This document shows positions 8,013 through 18,824 of a stretch of DNA of 64,000 nucleotides, in pieces. A program made the position numbers and the translations under genes. Position 1 is the stretch's first letter. Each line of letters opens with the position of its first letter. A model generated the notes under the pieces. The model saw nothing but the letters and a program-made list of their open reading frames with translations, was not told the origin of the DNA and did not search any database. This DNA comes from Pelagibius litoralis (GTDB lineage: Bacteria; Pseudomonadota; Alphaproteobacteria; Kiloniellales; Kiloniellaceae): NCBI RefSeq assembly GCF_011683915.1, contig NZ_JAAQPH010000010.1:165970-229969 (forward strand), read 5' to 3'.

Positions 8013-10223
8013 CTACTCCGCGGTCACGAAGTTTGCTTCGGGCAGTTCGACGGCCTGTCCGCCCTCTTCACTGACCGCCGCCAAGAGATCGAGCCAGTTG
8101 TCGAAGTCGAAATGGGCCGGCTCGTCCTTGCCAAAGGTCTCCTCCTGAATCGACGTGAGCAGATTTTTTGCCTCTTCCAGGCGCGCGCTGCGCCCGTCCC
8201 AGCCGGTGCCGCCGTGGCGCAGGTCCTCGGTAACCGCCGACAACAGAGCGACCAGGGCCGCCTCGTAAGGATGTATCAGCGGCATCGCCCGCGGGACGTC
8301 GACGGGCCAGTCCGCGGCGATGGCCGGGGCATCGTTCTGCCAGGCCCAGATCGCACGCAGCAGCCGCCAGTCCTTTTCCGCCGAAGTGTAGTCGCCCGCC
8401 GCATGGTTCAGGCGGGCACGCATATAGTGATAAGGCACCTCGACAATGCGGTCCATGGCCGCCAGCTCGATGGCGGAGCCGACGAGGTGGATCGCCCGCG
8501 CCAGGCCTTCCTGTTTTTCCGCTGCTGTGGGGCGCCGGCGTAGCAGATCCCCCTGGGAATCGCGCGGCCGCGAGACCGCCAGCCGGGCCCAGAGGTAGCG
8601 CACCAGAGACTCCTCCCAGTTCTTGCGGCCGCCGTCGGCGTAGTGGCTGATACGTTGCAGCGGCTCCGGCGCTACCGGGGTCAAGTCGAAGGCGGCCCAG
8701 TCGACTTGCCAGCCGAGGTAGCTGCTATGGGGGCTGGGCTGGCGGTCGCCGGTCGTCATCCAGACCGCGTCGTGGCCCGCTCGTCGCGCCGGATCGGCCA
8801 GCACGATACTGGTGAGCTGACTGTAAACCTTGCGCGGCACGCGGCCATAGGCGCGCTCCGCCGTCATCGGATCAGGCGGCGTCGGCATACCCTGGCGCAG
8901 CTTCTCCAACGCCCCGTCGCGGCTGGAGGCGAGCCAGTTCATCGCCCAGGTGAGGTCGATGCGGCCCTGGCCGGCATCAGCCTTCAGCGCTTCCGACACC
9001 GAGTCATAGCGCGCGTGGGTTTCCAGCCACTTGCCAAAGGTCGGGCTGAAGTGATTGTCGTCTTCGTCGAAAAGACGTTCGGCCATGTCGTGATGCAGGA
9101 AATGGTTGGTCTGGGGGACCGCCTCATCCTCGTGTTTCATCACCCGGACCCGCTCGCCGTTCATTTCGATGCGACAGACCTGGCCGGTTTTGGCATCGGA
9201 GACGAGGATCGTCCAGGCGGCGAAGTGCTTACTGTCCTTCACCAGATCCACGGCCTCGTCGACCGAGGCCGCTTCGCGCAGCACGCGCTGCTGGACGAAG
9301 GGGCAGATGTCGCCATGGCCGAAGAGAAAGCCGCTTTCGAACTGGGTCGTCGAAAGCTGGTGCAGGGAAACCGAGATGCCCGCATCGTTCAGGCCGGAGA
9401 TACCGCCTGGATAGATAAGGCCCGCCGTGCCGAAGGCAGCATATTTGTGCCAGCCCGCGTTCTCACCGGTTTCGTCCAACAGCGATAGAACCGGTGCCTT
9501 GTTCCAATGAAAGAGATCCGCGTCGAGATTGCGGCCATGCAGCAGGCGTCCATCACGGGTCAGAGCGCCGGGCACGGCAAATCCGGTGCAGCCGAAATCA
9601 ATGCGGTTGTTGGGCCCGCTCATGGCGGCGAGGGCAGCGCCGATGTCGTGCTGCTTCTCCGGTTCGTGCTTTGCTTCTTCCAGGTAGTTTTTAGTATCGG
9701 GGTCGGCGAGTGACGGCAGCACAAGCGCCAGAATGGCCGGTGCCCTGATCGCCCGCACGCCGGGGATCTGGAAAATCCGCGACAGGCCGTCGATGATGTT
9801 GCCGACCTCGATCGCAATCAAGGCATCGCGCACCTCCAACAGCGAGAATGCGGGATCGTCCAGCCCCGCCATATAGCCTTCGGCGAGGCCATCGACTGCT
9901 TTCCGGAACTCGTCACTCGAATCCTTCAAAATCCGGTCGCTGTAGCAGCGATAGAGCGCCGAGGCGACATGGCGCAGGGTCTCGTTCTCCAGGTTCACCC
10001 CGCGGGCAATGGTGGAGACGATCTCCGGAAACGCGCCGTCCTGGATCTCCTGGGCCAGCAGCCGCCCATGGTCATAGGCCATATCCGGAAAGCTGCCGCG
10101 CTGCTTCAGCACGAAAAAGGGTTGGCCCTTGACGGTCAGGCGCCTGAGGCTGCTTTCCGCACGCCCCTGCCCCGCCGGCAGGATCTCCGGATCCCGGTCC
10201 AAGCCCTCAATTGCGTCGCTCAT
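8013..10223 (-). CDS. C45-family (AAT-like) autoproteolytic acyltransferase/hydrolase with long C-terminal extension
   Basis: This 736-residue protein contains an Ntn-hydrolase domain of the acyl-CoA:6-aminopenicillanate acyltransferase (peptidase C45) type. RIDFGCTGFAV at about 206-216 carries the Gly-Cys junction (Cys212), where these enzymes cut themselves to expose an N-terminal cysteine. HGRNLDAD (229-236), the GLIYPGGISGLNDAGISVSLHQL core and the later ILVSDAKTG strand fit the family. The roughly 210-residue segment before the cysteine would be the propeptide, longer than in fungal AAT. About 250 residues after the catalytic domain are helical with no family I recognise. There is no signal peptide. 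Its 3' end converges on the DUF1479 gene. The substrate is unknown; amidase or acyltransferase activity is inferred. Confidence 0.8.
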   Translation of the reverse strand: MSDAIEGLDRDPEILPAGQGRAESSLRRLTVKGQPFFVLKQRGSFPDMAYDHGRLLAQEIQDGAFPEIVSTIARGVNLENETLRHVASALYRCYSDRILKDSSDEFRKAVDGLAEGYMAGLDDPAFSLLEVRDALIAIEVGNIIDGLSRIFQIPGVRAIRAPAILALVLPSLADPDTKNYLEEAKHEPEKQHDIGAALAAMSGPNNRIDFGCTGFAVPGALTRDGRLLHGRNLDADLFHWNKAPVLSLLDETGENAGWHKYAAFGTAGLIYPGGISGLNDAGISVSLHQLSTTQFESGFLFGHGDICPFVQQRVLREAASVDEAVDLVKDSKHFAAWTILVSDAKTGQVCRIEMNGERVRVMKHEDEAVPQTNHFLHHDMAERLFDEDDNHFSPTFGKWLETHARYDSVSEALKADAGQGRIDLTWAMNWLASSRDGALEKLRQGMPTPPDPMTAERAYGRVPRKVYSQLTSIVLADPARRAGHDAVWMTTGDRQPSPHSSYLGWQVDWAAFDLTPVAPEPLQRISHYADGGRKNWEESLVRYLWARLAVSRPRDSQGDLLRRRPTAAEKQEGLARAIHLVGSAIELAAMDRIVEVPYHYMRARLNHAAGDYTSAEKDWRLLRAIWAWQNDAPAIAADWPVDVPRAMPLIHPYEAALVALLSAVTEDLRHGGTGWDGRSARLEEAKNLLTSIQEETFGKDEPAHFDFDNWLDLLAAVSEEGGQAVELPEANFVTAE

Positions 10224-10391
10224 CGCCCTCTCCCTTGCCGATTGCGTCCCTGGTCTTGCTGGGCGCCACCTTAGAGGCTCGCCACCCAGGGGATGTGGGG
10301 GAAATCACACTACTCCACCGCTCGCCAGACTAGGCACAAAGGGGGAGAGGGGCCAAAGGGCAAAGAAGTGCCGCCCAGGTCCAGACATACC

Positions 10392-11606
<1,215 letters not shown>

Positions 11607-11722
11607 TCACTTTTACCCCGACCGCAGCATAGGGGGAGGACGGATTTTGACCAAGATCAATGATCTGCCGGGCCTCTCGGGGTCAACTGGATGGCAGGAC
11701 CACAATCAAACAGGGCTAAACC

Positions 11723-11965
11723 ATGACCCACACCCCCCATGAACTGGCTGAAGAGTTTCCCGAGGCAAGCGGCACGATCCATCGACTAAAGATGGAGTCC
11801 GCACACTTTGCACGCCTGGCGGACCAGTACCACACGGTCAATCGGGAGATTCATCGCATCGAGAGCGAAGTCGAGGCTGCTTCGGATCAGCGCAGCGAGA
11901 CCCTGAAAAAGGAGCGGCTGGCGCTGAAGGACGAAATCGCCCAGATGCTGCACGACGCTTCCTAG
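11723..11965 (+). CDS. YdcH-like DUF465 small protein
   Basis: This is an 80-residue cytoplasmic protein of the DUF465/YdcH family, almost entirely charged helix with heptad-like spacing (FARLADQYHTVNREIHRIES, then a second helix rich in K, E and L). Family members are small coiled-coil proteins common in proteobacteria and lack an established function. It stands alone between the divergent pobA gene and a convergent binding-protein gene. Confidence 0.85.
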   Translation: MTHTPHELAEEFPEASGTIHRLKMESAHFARLADQYHTVNREIHRIESEVEAASDQRSETLKKERLALKDEIAQMLHDAS

Positions 11966-11994
11966 CCAGCGCCGGGGGGGGGCTAGAACATACC

Positions 11995-13593
11995 CTAGTT
12001 CACCTGTACCCAGCGCAGGATGAAGAAGTTGTCGGCGCGCTGGGTCATCTCGACGTTCTGCTTCATGCCCCAGACCAGGGGCTGGACGTAAAGCGGGACG
12101 TAGGCCACATCCTGCTGCAGCCGGCCATGGACCTCGTCCAGCATCGCCTGGCGGGCGGCGGGGTCGATCTCACGCTGAATCCTAGGCAGCAGTTCATCGA
12201 TCCTGGCATCGGAAAAGCCGCCGAAGTTCCAGCTGCCCAGCTTCTTCTCCGCATCGGGGGTGGCCAGCAGGAAGCGGACCGGGTGCTCGGCATCGAAAGT
12301 GCCGGGCGACCAGCCGAGCAGGTACATGTCGAACTGGTCGGCGCGCAGTTCCGGCCAGTACTGGCGCACCGGCATGGTGTTCAGCTTCGCTTTGACGCCG
12401 ACCTTGGCCAGCATGCCGACAACGGCGGTGCAGATGCTGGCGTCATTGATGTAGCGGTCGTTGGGGCAGGAAAGGCCGAAGCTGAAGCCATCGGGATAGC
12501 CGGCCTCCGTCAGCAGCGCCTTGCTCGCTTCCCGGTCGAAGGGGTAGCGCGCCGCAAGGCCGGGGCTGTAGCCGTGCATCGCCGGGCTGACCAGCAGACT
12601 GGCCGCCTCGGCATTGCCCCGCATGACCTTCTTGATCAGGGTATCGACGTCGATCGCCTGATAGACCGCCTTGCGTACCCGTGGATCACGGAAGGGATTG
12701 GCGTCAGCCGTTTCGTCGGAGAACTTCAGCGCCGCCGCCTCGTGGGCGAAGCCCAGCATGATGACCCGCGCTTCGATCCCCTGCATGACCTTCACCCCGG
12801 CCGCGGCCTCCAGGCGGGGGACGTCCTGCAGCGGCACCGGATTGATGAAATCGACCTCGCCGGAGATCAGGGCGGCGACCGCTGTCGCCTGCTGGGTGAC
12901 GGGGGTAAAGATCGCCCGGGTGACGTTGTGCTCGGCCTCGCCCCACCACCCTTCGAAGGGTTCCAGCACCGTGCGCACGCCGGGGGAGCGCTCGACCACC
13001 TTGAAGGCACCGGTGCCGTTGGCATTCAGGGTGGCGAAACCCTCGCTCTGCGTGGTCGTGCGGGCCGTGCCGTTCTTCTCCGACCAGTCCTTGTCCATGA
13101 TCATGAAGTTGGCGATGGAATCGGGAAAGATCGGATTGGGCGACCTGGTGAGAAAGTCGACCGTGAAATCATCGACTACCGCCACATCGCGCACCGGCGC
13201 GAAGAAGGAGCGGACATCGGCCTCCTCGGCACTGGCGCGCTGATAGGAAAACAACACGTCCTCCGCCGTGAAGGCGGCACCGTCGTGGAAGGTGACGCCG
13301 CGGCGCAGATGGAAGCGCCAGCCGTCGTCGCCCAGGGCTTCCCAGCGCTCCGCCAAGGCCCCTTCGATCTTCATGGCGCGGTCGCGGCGCACCAGACCTT
13401 CATAGACATTGTTCAGGAAGCCCAGGACCGGGGTCGAGTTGACCGCATGCGGGTCCAGCGTCTGAGGGTCGGTGGTCGCGGCCCAGCGGAATTCTTTTGC
13501 CTGGACCGCCGGAGCATGAAACGTCAGGGCGCCCAGCAGGACGAAAAGCGTGAGGACGGATAGGGTCGTCCTCTTGAGATCATAGGCATTCAT
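11995..13593 (-). CDS. Peptide/nickel-type ABC transporter substrate-binding protein (SBP_bac_5), orphan
   Basis: This is a 532-residue periplasmic binding protein of the DppA/OppA family. A Sec signal (TTLSVLTLFVLLGALTFHAP, then AVQAKEF with cleavage after QA) precedes FRWAATTDPQTLDPHAVNS, the family's typical mature start. GVTFHDGAAFTAEDVLFSYQ and FRDPRVRKAVYQAIDVDTLI are hallmark segments. Length is normal. No permease or ATPase genes adjoin it, so it either serves a transporter encoded elsewhere or is a relic of a broken locus. Ligands of this family include dipeptides, opines, haem and nickel complexes; none can be assigned here. Confidence 0.9.
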   Translation of the reverse strand: MNAYDLKRTTLSVLTLFVLLGALTFHAPAVQAKEFRWAATTDPQTLDPHAVNSTPVLGFLNNVYEGLVRRDRAMKIEGALAERWEALGDDGWRFHLRRGVTFHDGAAFTAEDVLFSYQRASAEEADVRSFFAPVRDVAVVDDFTVDFLTRSPNPIFPDSIANFMIMDKDWSEKNGTARTTTQSEGFATLNANGTGAFKVVERSPGVRTVLEPFEGWWGEAEHNVTRAIFTPVTQQATAVAALISGEVDFINPVPLQDVPRLEAAAGVKVMQGIEARVIMLGFAHEAAALKFSDETADANPFRDPRVRKAVYQAIDVDTLIKKVMRGNAEAASLLVSPAMHGYSPGLAARYPFDREASKALLTEAGYPDGFSFGLSCPNDRYINDASICTAVVGMLAKVGVKAKLNTMPVRQYWPELRADQFDMYLLGWSPGTFDAEHPVRFLLATPDAEKKLGSWNFGGFSDARIDELLPRIQREIDPAARQAMLDEVHGRLQQDVAYVPLYVQPLVWGMKQNVEMTQRADNFFILRWVQVN

Positions 13594-13695
13594 CGTTCCA
13601 GTCTCCTTTCCGCTGGGCTTCCTCGGGGCTTCCCCTGGGCGGTCTCTGTGAAAGTCTATGCCCGACCGTCCCTGGCATTCAACCGCCGGAGCAGA

Positions 13696-15300
13696 TCAGG
13701 ATGAGGATTTCCCCTTACCCTCCAAGGCCCGCGAAACACGCCGCAGGATCACCCGGCGGGCCTTGTCGTCGGCGGCTTCTTCAAGCCTGTCCCGCAGATT
13801 GATCGAGAATTCCGCCAGGTCGTTGTGCCAGTCCAGACCGCGCAGAGACTCGCTCTGCAGGCGATGCGGCACCGGGCGGAACTGCACCTTGCCCTCGCCG
13901 GCCAGCAGATCCACTACATCGTCAAGCTGGGGAACGACGATCCGTTCGGCCGGCACCCCCATTTCCTCCAGCCCGTCGCGCAGGGCCGCCAGCCCCGCCT
14001 CCTCGCCATGGGTCAGAAATATCGCCGCCTTGACCGGCAGGCGGGCTTTCAGCCAAGCCAGCAGCTGGTCGCCATCGGCATGGCCCGAGTATACGTCGAC
14101 CTGACGGATGGTCGCCTTCACACGCAGGTCTTCACCCTGGATCTTCACGGTGGAAGCGCCCCTCGACAACAAGGCTCCCAGCGTTCCCGGCGCCTGGTAG
14201 CCGACCAGCATAACGGTGGCGTCGTGACGCCAAAGATTGTTCTTCAGGTGATGGCGGATGCGCCCGGCATCGCACATGCCGCTGCCGGCAATGATGATTG
14301 CCCCGCCGGCAAAGCGGGCGATCATCTTGCTTTCTTCGACCGACTCGGTGAAGCGGATGTTCGGGCGCCGGAAGAGATCCGGCACGTTGGTTGTATCTTC
14401 CAGATCGGCGGCGTTCTTCGCAAAGACCCGGGTGGCCTTGATCGCCAGCGGCGAGTCGAGAAACACCGGCACCTTGGGCAGCAAACCGCGGTCGAAGAGC
14501 ACCGAAAGGTCGAGCAGAAGCTCCTGGGTGCGTTCAACCGCAAAGGCGGGAATCAGAAGATTACCGCCGCGCTGCAGCGCCGCTTTTACCTCCTGCGCCA
14601 GGATCCGGCGGCGCTCTTCAGCGGTGGCGTCAGTTCGCCGGCGCCCGCCATAGGTCGACTCGCAGCAAACGTAGTCGAAGTTTTCCGGCGCCTCCGGGTC
14701 GGGATGAAACAGCTTGTGCTCCGGCCCGATATCCCCCGAAAACAGCAGGCGGCAGACCCGCGGGTTGTTCTGCCCGGTGGCGATTTCGATCTCAATCGAC
14801 GCGGCACCGAGAATGTGGCCGGCGTTCCAGAACCGCGCCCGCACCCCCTCGCCGACTTCCCGCCAGGTTTCGTAGCCGATGATGGAAAAGGCCTCCAACG
14901 CCGCCTCCACATCGCGGCCGTTGTACATCGGCTCGACGGTCAGGCGGCCGCGCTGGGCATTGCGCCGGTTCAGTCTTTCGACCTCGCTCTCCTGGATATA
15001 GGCACTGTCGGGCAGCATGTAGCTGAGAAGATCGAAAGAGCCTTCGGTGGCGAAGATCGGGCCCTTGAAGCCCTGCTTCACCAGCTTGGGGATCAGGCCC
15101 GCGTGGTCGATATGGGCATGAGTCAGCAGGACGAAGTCGATCTTGGCGGGGTCAAACGGAAAGGCTCCGTAGTTCAGCGCCTTCAACGTCTTGGAGCCCT
15201 GGAACATACCGCAATCGACCAGAAACTGGCAGCGCTCCGTCCTCATCCAATAGCAGGAGCCGGTGACCGTTCCGGCAGCGCCGCAGAAACTTAGCAACAT
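13696..15300 (-). CDS. Metallo-beta-lactamase / beta-CASP RNA-specificity exonuclease-like protein
   Basis: This 534-residue cytoplasmic protein is of the CPSF73/YsH1-like bacterial group. It begins LLSFCGAAGTVTGSCYW and carries the zinc motif HAHIDHAG (HxHxDH), a further ligand in RFWNAGHILGAASIEIE, the beta-CASP domain with IIIAGSGMCDAGRIRHHLKNN and the terminal H of VYSGHADGDQLLAWL (RMMBL region). These enzymes hydrolyse RNA phosphodiester bonds, and the complete ligand set suggests activity. It is a single gene with no obvious partner. The ATG at 15300 coincides with the conserved N-terminus. Confidence 0.92.
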   Translation of the reverse strand: MLLSFCGAAGTVTGSCYWMRTERCQFLVDCGMFQGSKTLKALNYGAFPFDPAKIDFVLLTHAHIDHAGLIPKLVKQGFKGPIFATEGSFDLLSYMLPDSAYIQESEVERLNRRNAQRGRLTVEPMYNGRDVEAALEAFSIIGYETWREVGEGVRARFWNAGHILGAASIEIEIATGQNNPRVCRLLFSGDIGPEHKLFHPDPEAPENFDYVCCESTYGGRRRTDATAEERRRILAQEVKAALQRGGNLLIPAFAVERTQELLLDLSVLFDRGLLPKVPVFLDSPLAIKATRVFAKNAADLEDTTNVPDLFRRPNIRFTESVEESKMIARFAGGAIIIAGSGMCDAGRIRHHLKNNLWRHDATVMLVGYQAPGTLGALLSRGASTVKIQGEDLRVKATIRQVDVYSGHADGDQLLAWLKARLPVKAAIFLTHGEEAGLAALRDGLEEMGVPAERIVVPQLDDVVDLLAGEGKVQFRPVPHRLQSESLRGLDWHNDLAEFSINLRDRLEEAADDKARRVILRRVSRALEGKGKSSS

Positions 15301-15415
15301 GAGCTATGCCTGAAATCCGTGTTGGTGCTGAAAGCCCGACACCCGGGCTCATTAACTTAAGATGCGCCACTATGAATAGTGACCCGCGGCAGCGGGTCTG
15401 TCACGGCTTCAGCCT

Positions 15416-16462
15416 CTAAAAACGGTCGATCACCGTAAAGCCCAGGGTATCGAAACTGCCCATGGTCGCCAGAACCGCCCCCGCTTCCTCCAGGGGAACC
15501 GTCTTTGTCACCAGGCGTGCCGGATCAAGCCGCCCTGCGGCGACCAGGCGCAGCATCGCGGGAAAATTCTGCGCCGGCATGCCCTTGCTGCCGAAGATCT
15601 CCAGTTCCTTGCCGATCACATCGTCGATCGGCACCTCCAACCGTCCGCCGGTCTGCCCGTTGGTCATACCGATCTGCAGATGGCGGCCCCGCTTGGTCAG
15701 GCTGTTCACGGCATTGGTGCAGGTCTGCTGGATACCCAGGGCATCGACCGAAACCTGGGCCCCGCCGGCGGTCAGATCGCGCACCGCCGCTGCCGGGTCA
15801 TCCACGTCGGCGGCATTGATGGTGGCCGTTGCCCCCAGTTCTCCGGCCAGGGCCAGCTTGTCGCTGCCGATATCGACGGCAATCGCCTGGGCGCCGAGAC
15901 AAGAGGCGATCTCGATCACCGAAAGACCGACCCCGCCGCAACCATAGACAACGATCCATTCCCCGGCGCCGAGCCGCACGCGTTCGGTCAATCCATGGAA
16001 AGCGGTCATGAACCGGCAACCCATGCCGGCGCCGGCAAGAAAGCTCACAGCCTCCGGCAGGACCACAAGGTTGCGGTCGGCCTGATCCACCGCAACGTAC
16101 TGTGCGAAACCACCCCAGGAGCGGAAGCCCGGCATCACCGGGTCGTCGCAGATATGCGGCAGACCGTCGCCACACCAGGAGCAAACGCCATCGCCGCCGC
16201 TGAACGGCACGATCACGCGCTGGCCCACCGCGAAGCGTTTCACATCGGGACCGACGGCTTCGACGATGCCGCACATCTCATGACCCAGCACATGGGGCAG
16301 TTCCAGGAAGCCCGGCCAGTGCGCGGCCCAGGCATGCCAGTCGCTGCGGCAGATGCCGTTGGCCTCCACACGGATCACCGCACCGGCCTTGCCCGGCTCC
16401 GGGTCCGGCACCTCGCACAGGGCGAGCGGCGCGTTGTAAGCTTCCAGGACCGCTGCTTTCAT
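15416..16462 (-). CDS. Zinc-dependent alcohol dehydrogenase, MDR superfamily
   Basis: This is a 348-residue medium-chain dehydrogenase. Catalytic zinc ligands are in GICRSDWHAW and LGHEMCGIVE. CSWCGDGLPHIC is the structural-zinc lobe, with three cysteines where the canonical site has four. The NAD(P) fold has GCGGVGLSVIEIA. It lies 37 bp downstream of the enolase-superfamily dehydratase gene on the same strand, so both probably work on the same sugar acid or alcohol. It is likely a cytoplasmic NAD-linked oxidation step; the substrate is unknown. Confidence 0.92.
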   Translation of the reverse strand: MKAAVLEAYNAPLALCEVPDPEPGKAGAVIRVEANGICRSDWHAWAAHWPGFLELPHVLGHEMCGIVEAVGPDVKRFAVGQRVIVPFSGGDGVCSWCGDGLPHICDDPVMPGFRSWGGFAQYVAVDQADRNLVVLPEAVSFLAGAGMGCRFMTAFHGLTERVRLGAGEWIVVYGCGGVGLSVIEIASCLGAQAIAVDIGSDKLALAGELGATATINAADVDDPAAAVRDLTAGGAQVSVDALGIQQTCTNAVNSLTKRGRHLQIGMTNGQTGGRLEVPIDDVIGKELEIFGSKGMPAQNFPAMLRLVAAGRLDPARLVTKTVPLEEAGAVLATMGSFDTLGFTVIDRF

Positions 16463-16499
16463 ACTCTGCTTACTCCCAGGGATTCATGTTTGAGCCCGA

Positions 16500-17684
16500 T
16501 CACTCCGGGTGATCGCTCATTTCAAGATGGAGCGCCTCGCCCTCATAAGGGTGGGCGCGGGCCACCGCCTCGTCCAGCTCCACGCCAAGGCCGGGCTCCT
16601 CCGGCGGAATGACATAGCCTGCCTCCCAGCGGATCGGGCGTTTCAGTATTTCGCTGTGGAAACCGCCCCAGGTCTGGATCGATTCCAGGATCAGGAAATT
16701 CGGGCTGCAGGTACTGATCTGAATGTTGGCTGCGCCGACCACCGGCCCGCAGTAGAGATGCGGCGCGATCTGGGCATAGAAGGTCTCGGCCATGCCGGCG
16801 ATCTTCTTGGCTTCCAGGATGCCGCCGACCCGGCCGAGGTTCATCTGCAGGATCGCTGCCGCCTCTGCCCGCAGCAAAGCGGAAAACTCGTACTTCGTGG
16901 TGAGCCGCTCGCCGCTCGCCACGGGGATCGTTGTGGCCCGCGCGACCTGGCCCATGGCGGCCGGGACTTCCGGCGGAGTCGGTTCCTCGAACCACAACGG
17001 ATCATAGGGCTCCAGGCGCCTGGCAAGGCGGATCGCCCCGGCCGGCGTCATCTGTCCATGAGTGCCGAACAGCAGGTCGCAGGAGGACCCCACCGCCTCG
17101 CGCAAGCGTTTCACGAAAACCTCGCAGCGCTCCAACGCCTCCAGCGAGAGCTGGCGCGGATCGAAAGCGCTGTAGGGCCCGGCGGGGTCGAACTTCACAG
17201 CGGTAAAGCCCTGGGCGAGATACTCGCCCGCCCGCTCGGCGGCCAGATCCGGATCGCTGTAGACCCGCTCTTCCTCATCCGGCTTGGGGTAGAGGTAGGT
17301 ATAGCTGCGCAGGCGCTCATGCACCTTGCCACCCAGAAGGTCATAGACCGGCCGGTCCAGTTCCTTGCCGACGATATCCCAGCAGGCCATCTCGATCCCG
17401 CTCAGCACACCCATCAACGAGGGGTCCGGGCGCTGGCTGTAGCCGCTGCTGTAGATCCGCCGCCACAGGCTTTCAATCTGAAAGGGATCAGCCCCCACCA
17501 CCATCCGCTCGCAGACGTCGGCGATCATCTTCTCGACGGCCCGGGGATGAAACGGAAGGGAATAGACCTCACCGATGCCGGTCACGCCGCCATCGCTGGT
17601 CAGCTTTACGAAGACCCAGTAACGCCCGCCAAAATGCGGCGGCGGCGTCCCGACGACGAATACCTCAAAGGCACTGATCTTCAT
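16500..17684 (-). CDS. Mandelate racemase/muconate lactonizing enzyme family, sugar-acid dehydratase-like
   Basis: This 394-residue enolase-superfamily enzyme resembles galactonate/mannonate-type dehydratases. The N-terminal capping domain starts MKISAFEVFVVGTPPPHFGG. In the barrel, AVKFDPAGP supplies a lysine (164), LLFGTHGQMTP is the first metal-ligand region with the GTHGQ variant, WFEEPTPPE gives Glu233, ASGERLTT gives Glu259 and APHLYCGP the catalytic-type histidine (309). It should remove water from an acid sugar after Mg-assisted proton abstraction. I start at 17684; the six-residue extension to 17702 is possible. It is co-directional with the zinc alcohol dehydrogenase and divergent from the hydroxyisobutyrate-dehydrogenase-like gene. 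Confidence 0.9.
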   Translation of the reverse strand: MKISAFEVFVVGTPPPHFGGRYWVFVKLTSDGGVTGIGEVYSLPFHPRAVEKMIADVCERMVVGADPFQIESLWRRIYSSGYSQRPDPSLMGVLSGIEMACWDIVGKELDRPVYDLLGGKVHERLRSYTYLYPKPDEEERVYSDPDLAAERAGEYLAQGFTAVKFDPAGPYSAFDPRQLSLEALERCEVFVKRLREAVGSSCDLLFGTHGQMTPAGAIRLARRLEPYDPLWFEEPTPPEVPAAMGQVARATTIPVASGERLTTKYEFSALLRAEAAAILQMNLGRVGGILEAKKIAGMAETFYAQIAPHLYCGPVVGAANIQISTCSPNFLILESIQTWGGFHSEILKRPIRWEAGYVIPPEEPGLGVELDEAVARAHPYEGEALHLEMSDHPE

Positions 17685-17879
17685 GCATGGACCCCCGGGC
17701 AACCGGGCCCGCCGACAACCGGTGGCGGACTCTCTGAGAACAGCACAGGATTACGCGACGTCACCAAGCCGCCCGTCAAGCCAAGAAACCCATCGACCCG
17801 GCCATACGAAGATTCTGGACAGGCTGCGGCGTCCGGGTTCTTCTGCAATTTCCGTAAAACCTTGAGCGGCGAGATCGAC

Positions 17880-18818
17880 ATGCGAATTGCCTTTATCGGC
17901 CTGGGCAACGTGGGCTTCCCCTTGGCCAGGAATCTTCTGAGAGCCGGCCACCAATTGACCGTCTTCGATCTCGACCCCGGGCGGGCCGCTCCCCTGGTGG
18001 AGGCCGGTGCCAGACTGGCCGGGTCCGGCCGGGACGCGGTTGAGGACGCCGAGGTCGCCGTCACCTCTCTGCCCAACCCCGCCGCTGTCTCGGCGGTTGT
18101 GCCGGGCGAGAACGGCCTGCTCTCGGCGCTGGCGTCCGGCAGCCTGTGGATCGAGATGAGCACAACCGACGAGGCGGACATGCGCCGCTTTGCCGAGGAC
18201 GCCGCGGCGCGCGGCATCGATGTTCTGGAGGCACCGATCACCGGCGGCGCCAACCGCGCCTGGACCGGCGAGATCTCGATCCTGGTCGGCGGCGACGAGG
18301 CGGTCTTCGAGCGCTACCGCGATCTGCTGGGTGTCATGGGTGGCGCCATCGAACACATGGGGCCGATCGGTTCAGCCTCCGTCGTCAAGGTGATCACCAA
18401 CATGCTGGCCTTCGTCCATCTCTGGGCCAGCGGCGAGGCCATGATGCTGGCCAAGCGCTCCGGCGTCGATCTGGCCAAGGCCTTTCACGGTATCCGCATC
18501 TCCTCCGGCAATTCCTTTGCGCACGAGACCGAGGGGCAGCTTGTCCTGAACGGCTCCTACAACTGCGCCTTTACCATGGCCCTGGCGCTGAAGGACATGC
18601 GCCTGGCGATGAAGCTGGGCCAGGAAAGCGAAACGCCCCTGGCGCTGGCGGAACTGGTCAACGGCTACTTCGAACAGGCGCAGCAGGCTTACGGAGCCGA
18701 CGCCTGGTCCACCCAGGCGGTGAAGGTTCTGGAAGACCGGCTGGGCGATGCCCTGCGGGCGCCGGGCTTTCCGCCGCTGCTGGACGGCATGGGCGACGCC
18801 AGGGCAGAAAGCAGCTAG
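17880..18818 (+). CDS. 3-Hydroxyisobutyrate dehydrogenase-like NAD(P)-dependent oxidoreductase
   Basis: This is a 312-residue beta-hydroxyacid dehydrogenase. The N-terminus MRIAFIGLGNVGFPLARNLL is the Rossmann loop, EAPITGGANRAWTGEISILVGG is the family's substrate-binding motif (normally DAPVSGG), and VKVITNMLAF holds the catalytic lysine (GxxGxGxxxKxxxN motif, here GSASVVKVITNM). The helical C-terminal domain includes FTMALALKDMRLAMKLGQE. The frame is open far upstream of the ATG but only as the antisense of the dehydratase gene. It diverges from the dehydratase and probably acts on a related hydroxy acid such as tartronate semialdehyde or a sugar-derived acid. Confidence 0.9.
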   Translation: MRIAFIGLGNVGFPLARNLLRAGHQLTVFDLDPGRAAPLVEAGARLAGSGRDAVEDAEVAVTSLPNPAAVSAVVPGENGLLSALASGSLWIEMSTTDEADMRRFAEDAAARGIDVLEAPITGGANRAWTGEISILVGGDEAVFERYRDLLGVMGGAIEHMGPIGSASVVKVITNMLAFVHLWASGEAMMLAKRSGVDLAKAFHGIRISSGNSFAHETEGQLVLNGSYNCAFTMALALKDMRLAMKLGQESETPLALAELVNGYFEQAQQAYGADAWSTQAVKVLEDRLGDALRAPGFPPLLDGMGDARAESS

Positions 18819-18824
18819 CCTTTT

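Noticed and set aside
12127..13563. A 478-codon plus-strand frame across the orphan binding-protein gene
   Set aside because: Antisense to a gene with signal peptide and clear family motifs; no domain seen.
16509..17879. Long N-terminal extension of the hydroxyisobutyrate-dehydrogenase-like gene
   Set aside because: The extension is antisense to the dehydratase gene; family similarity begins at the ATG at 17880.
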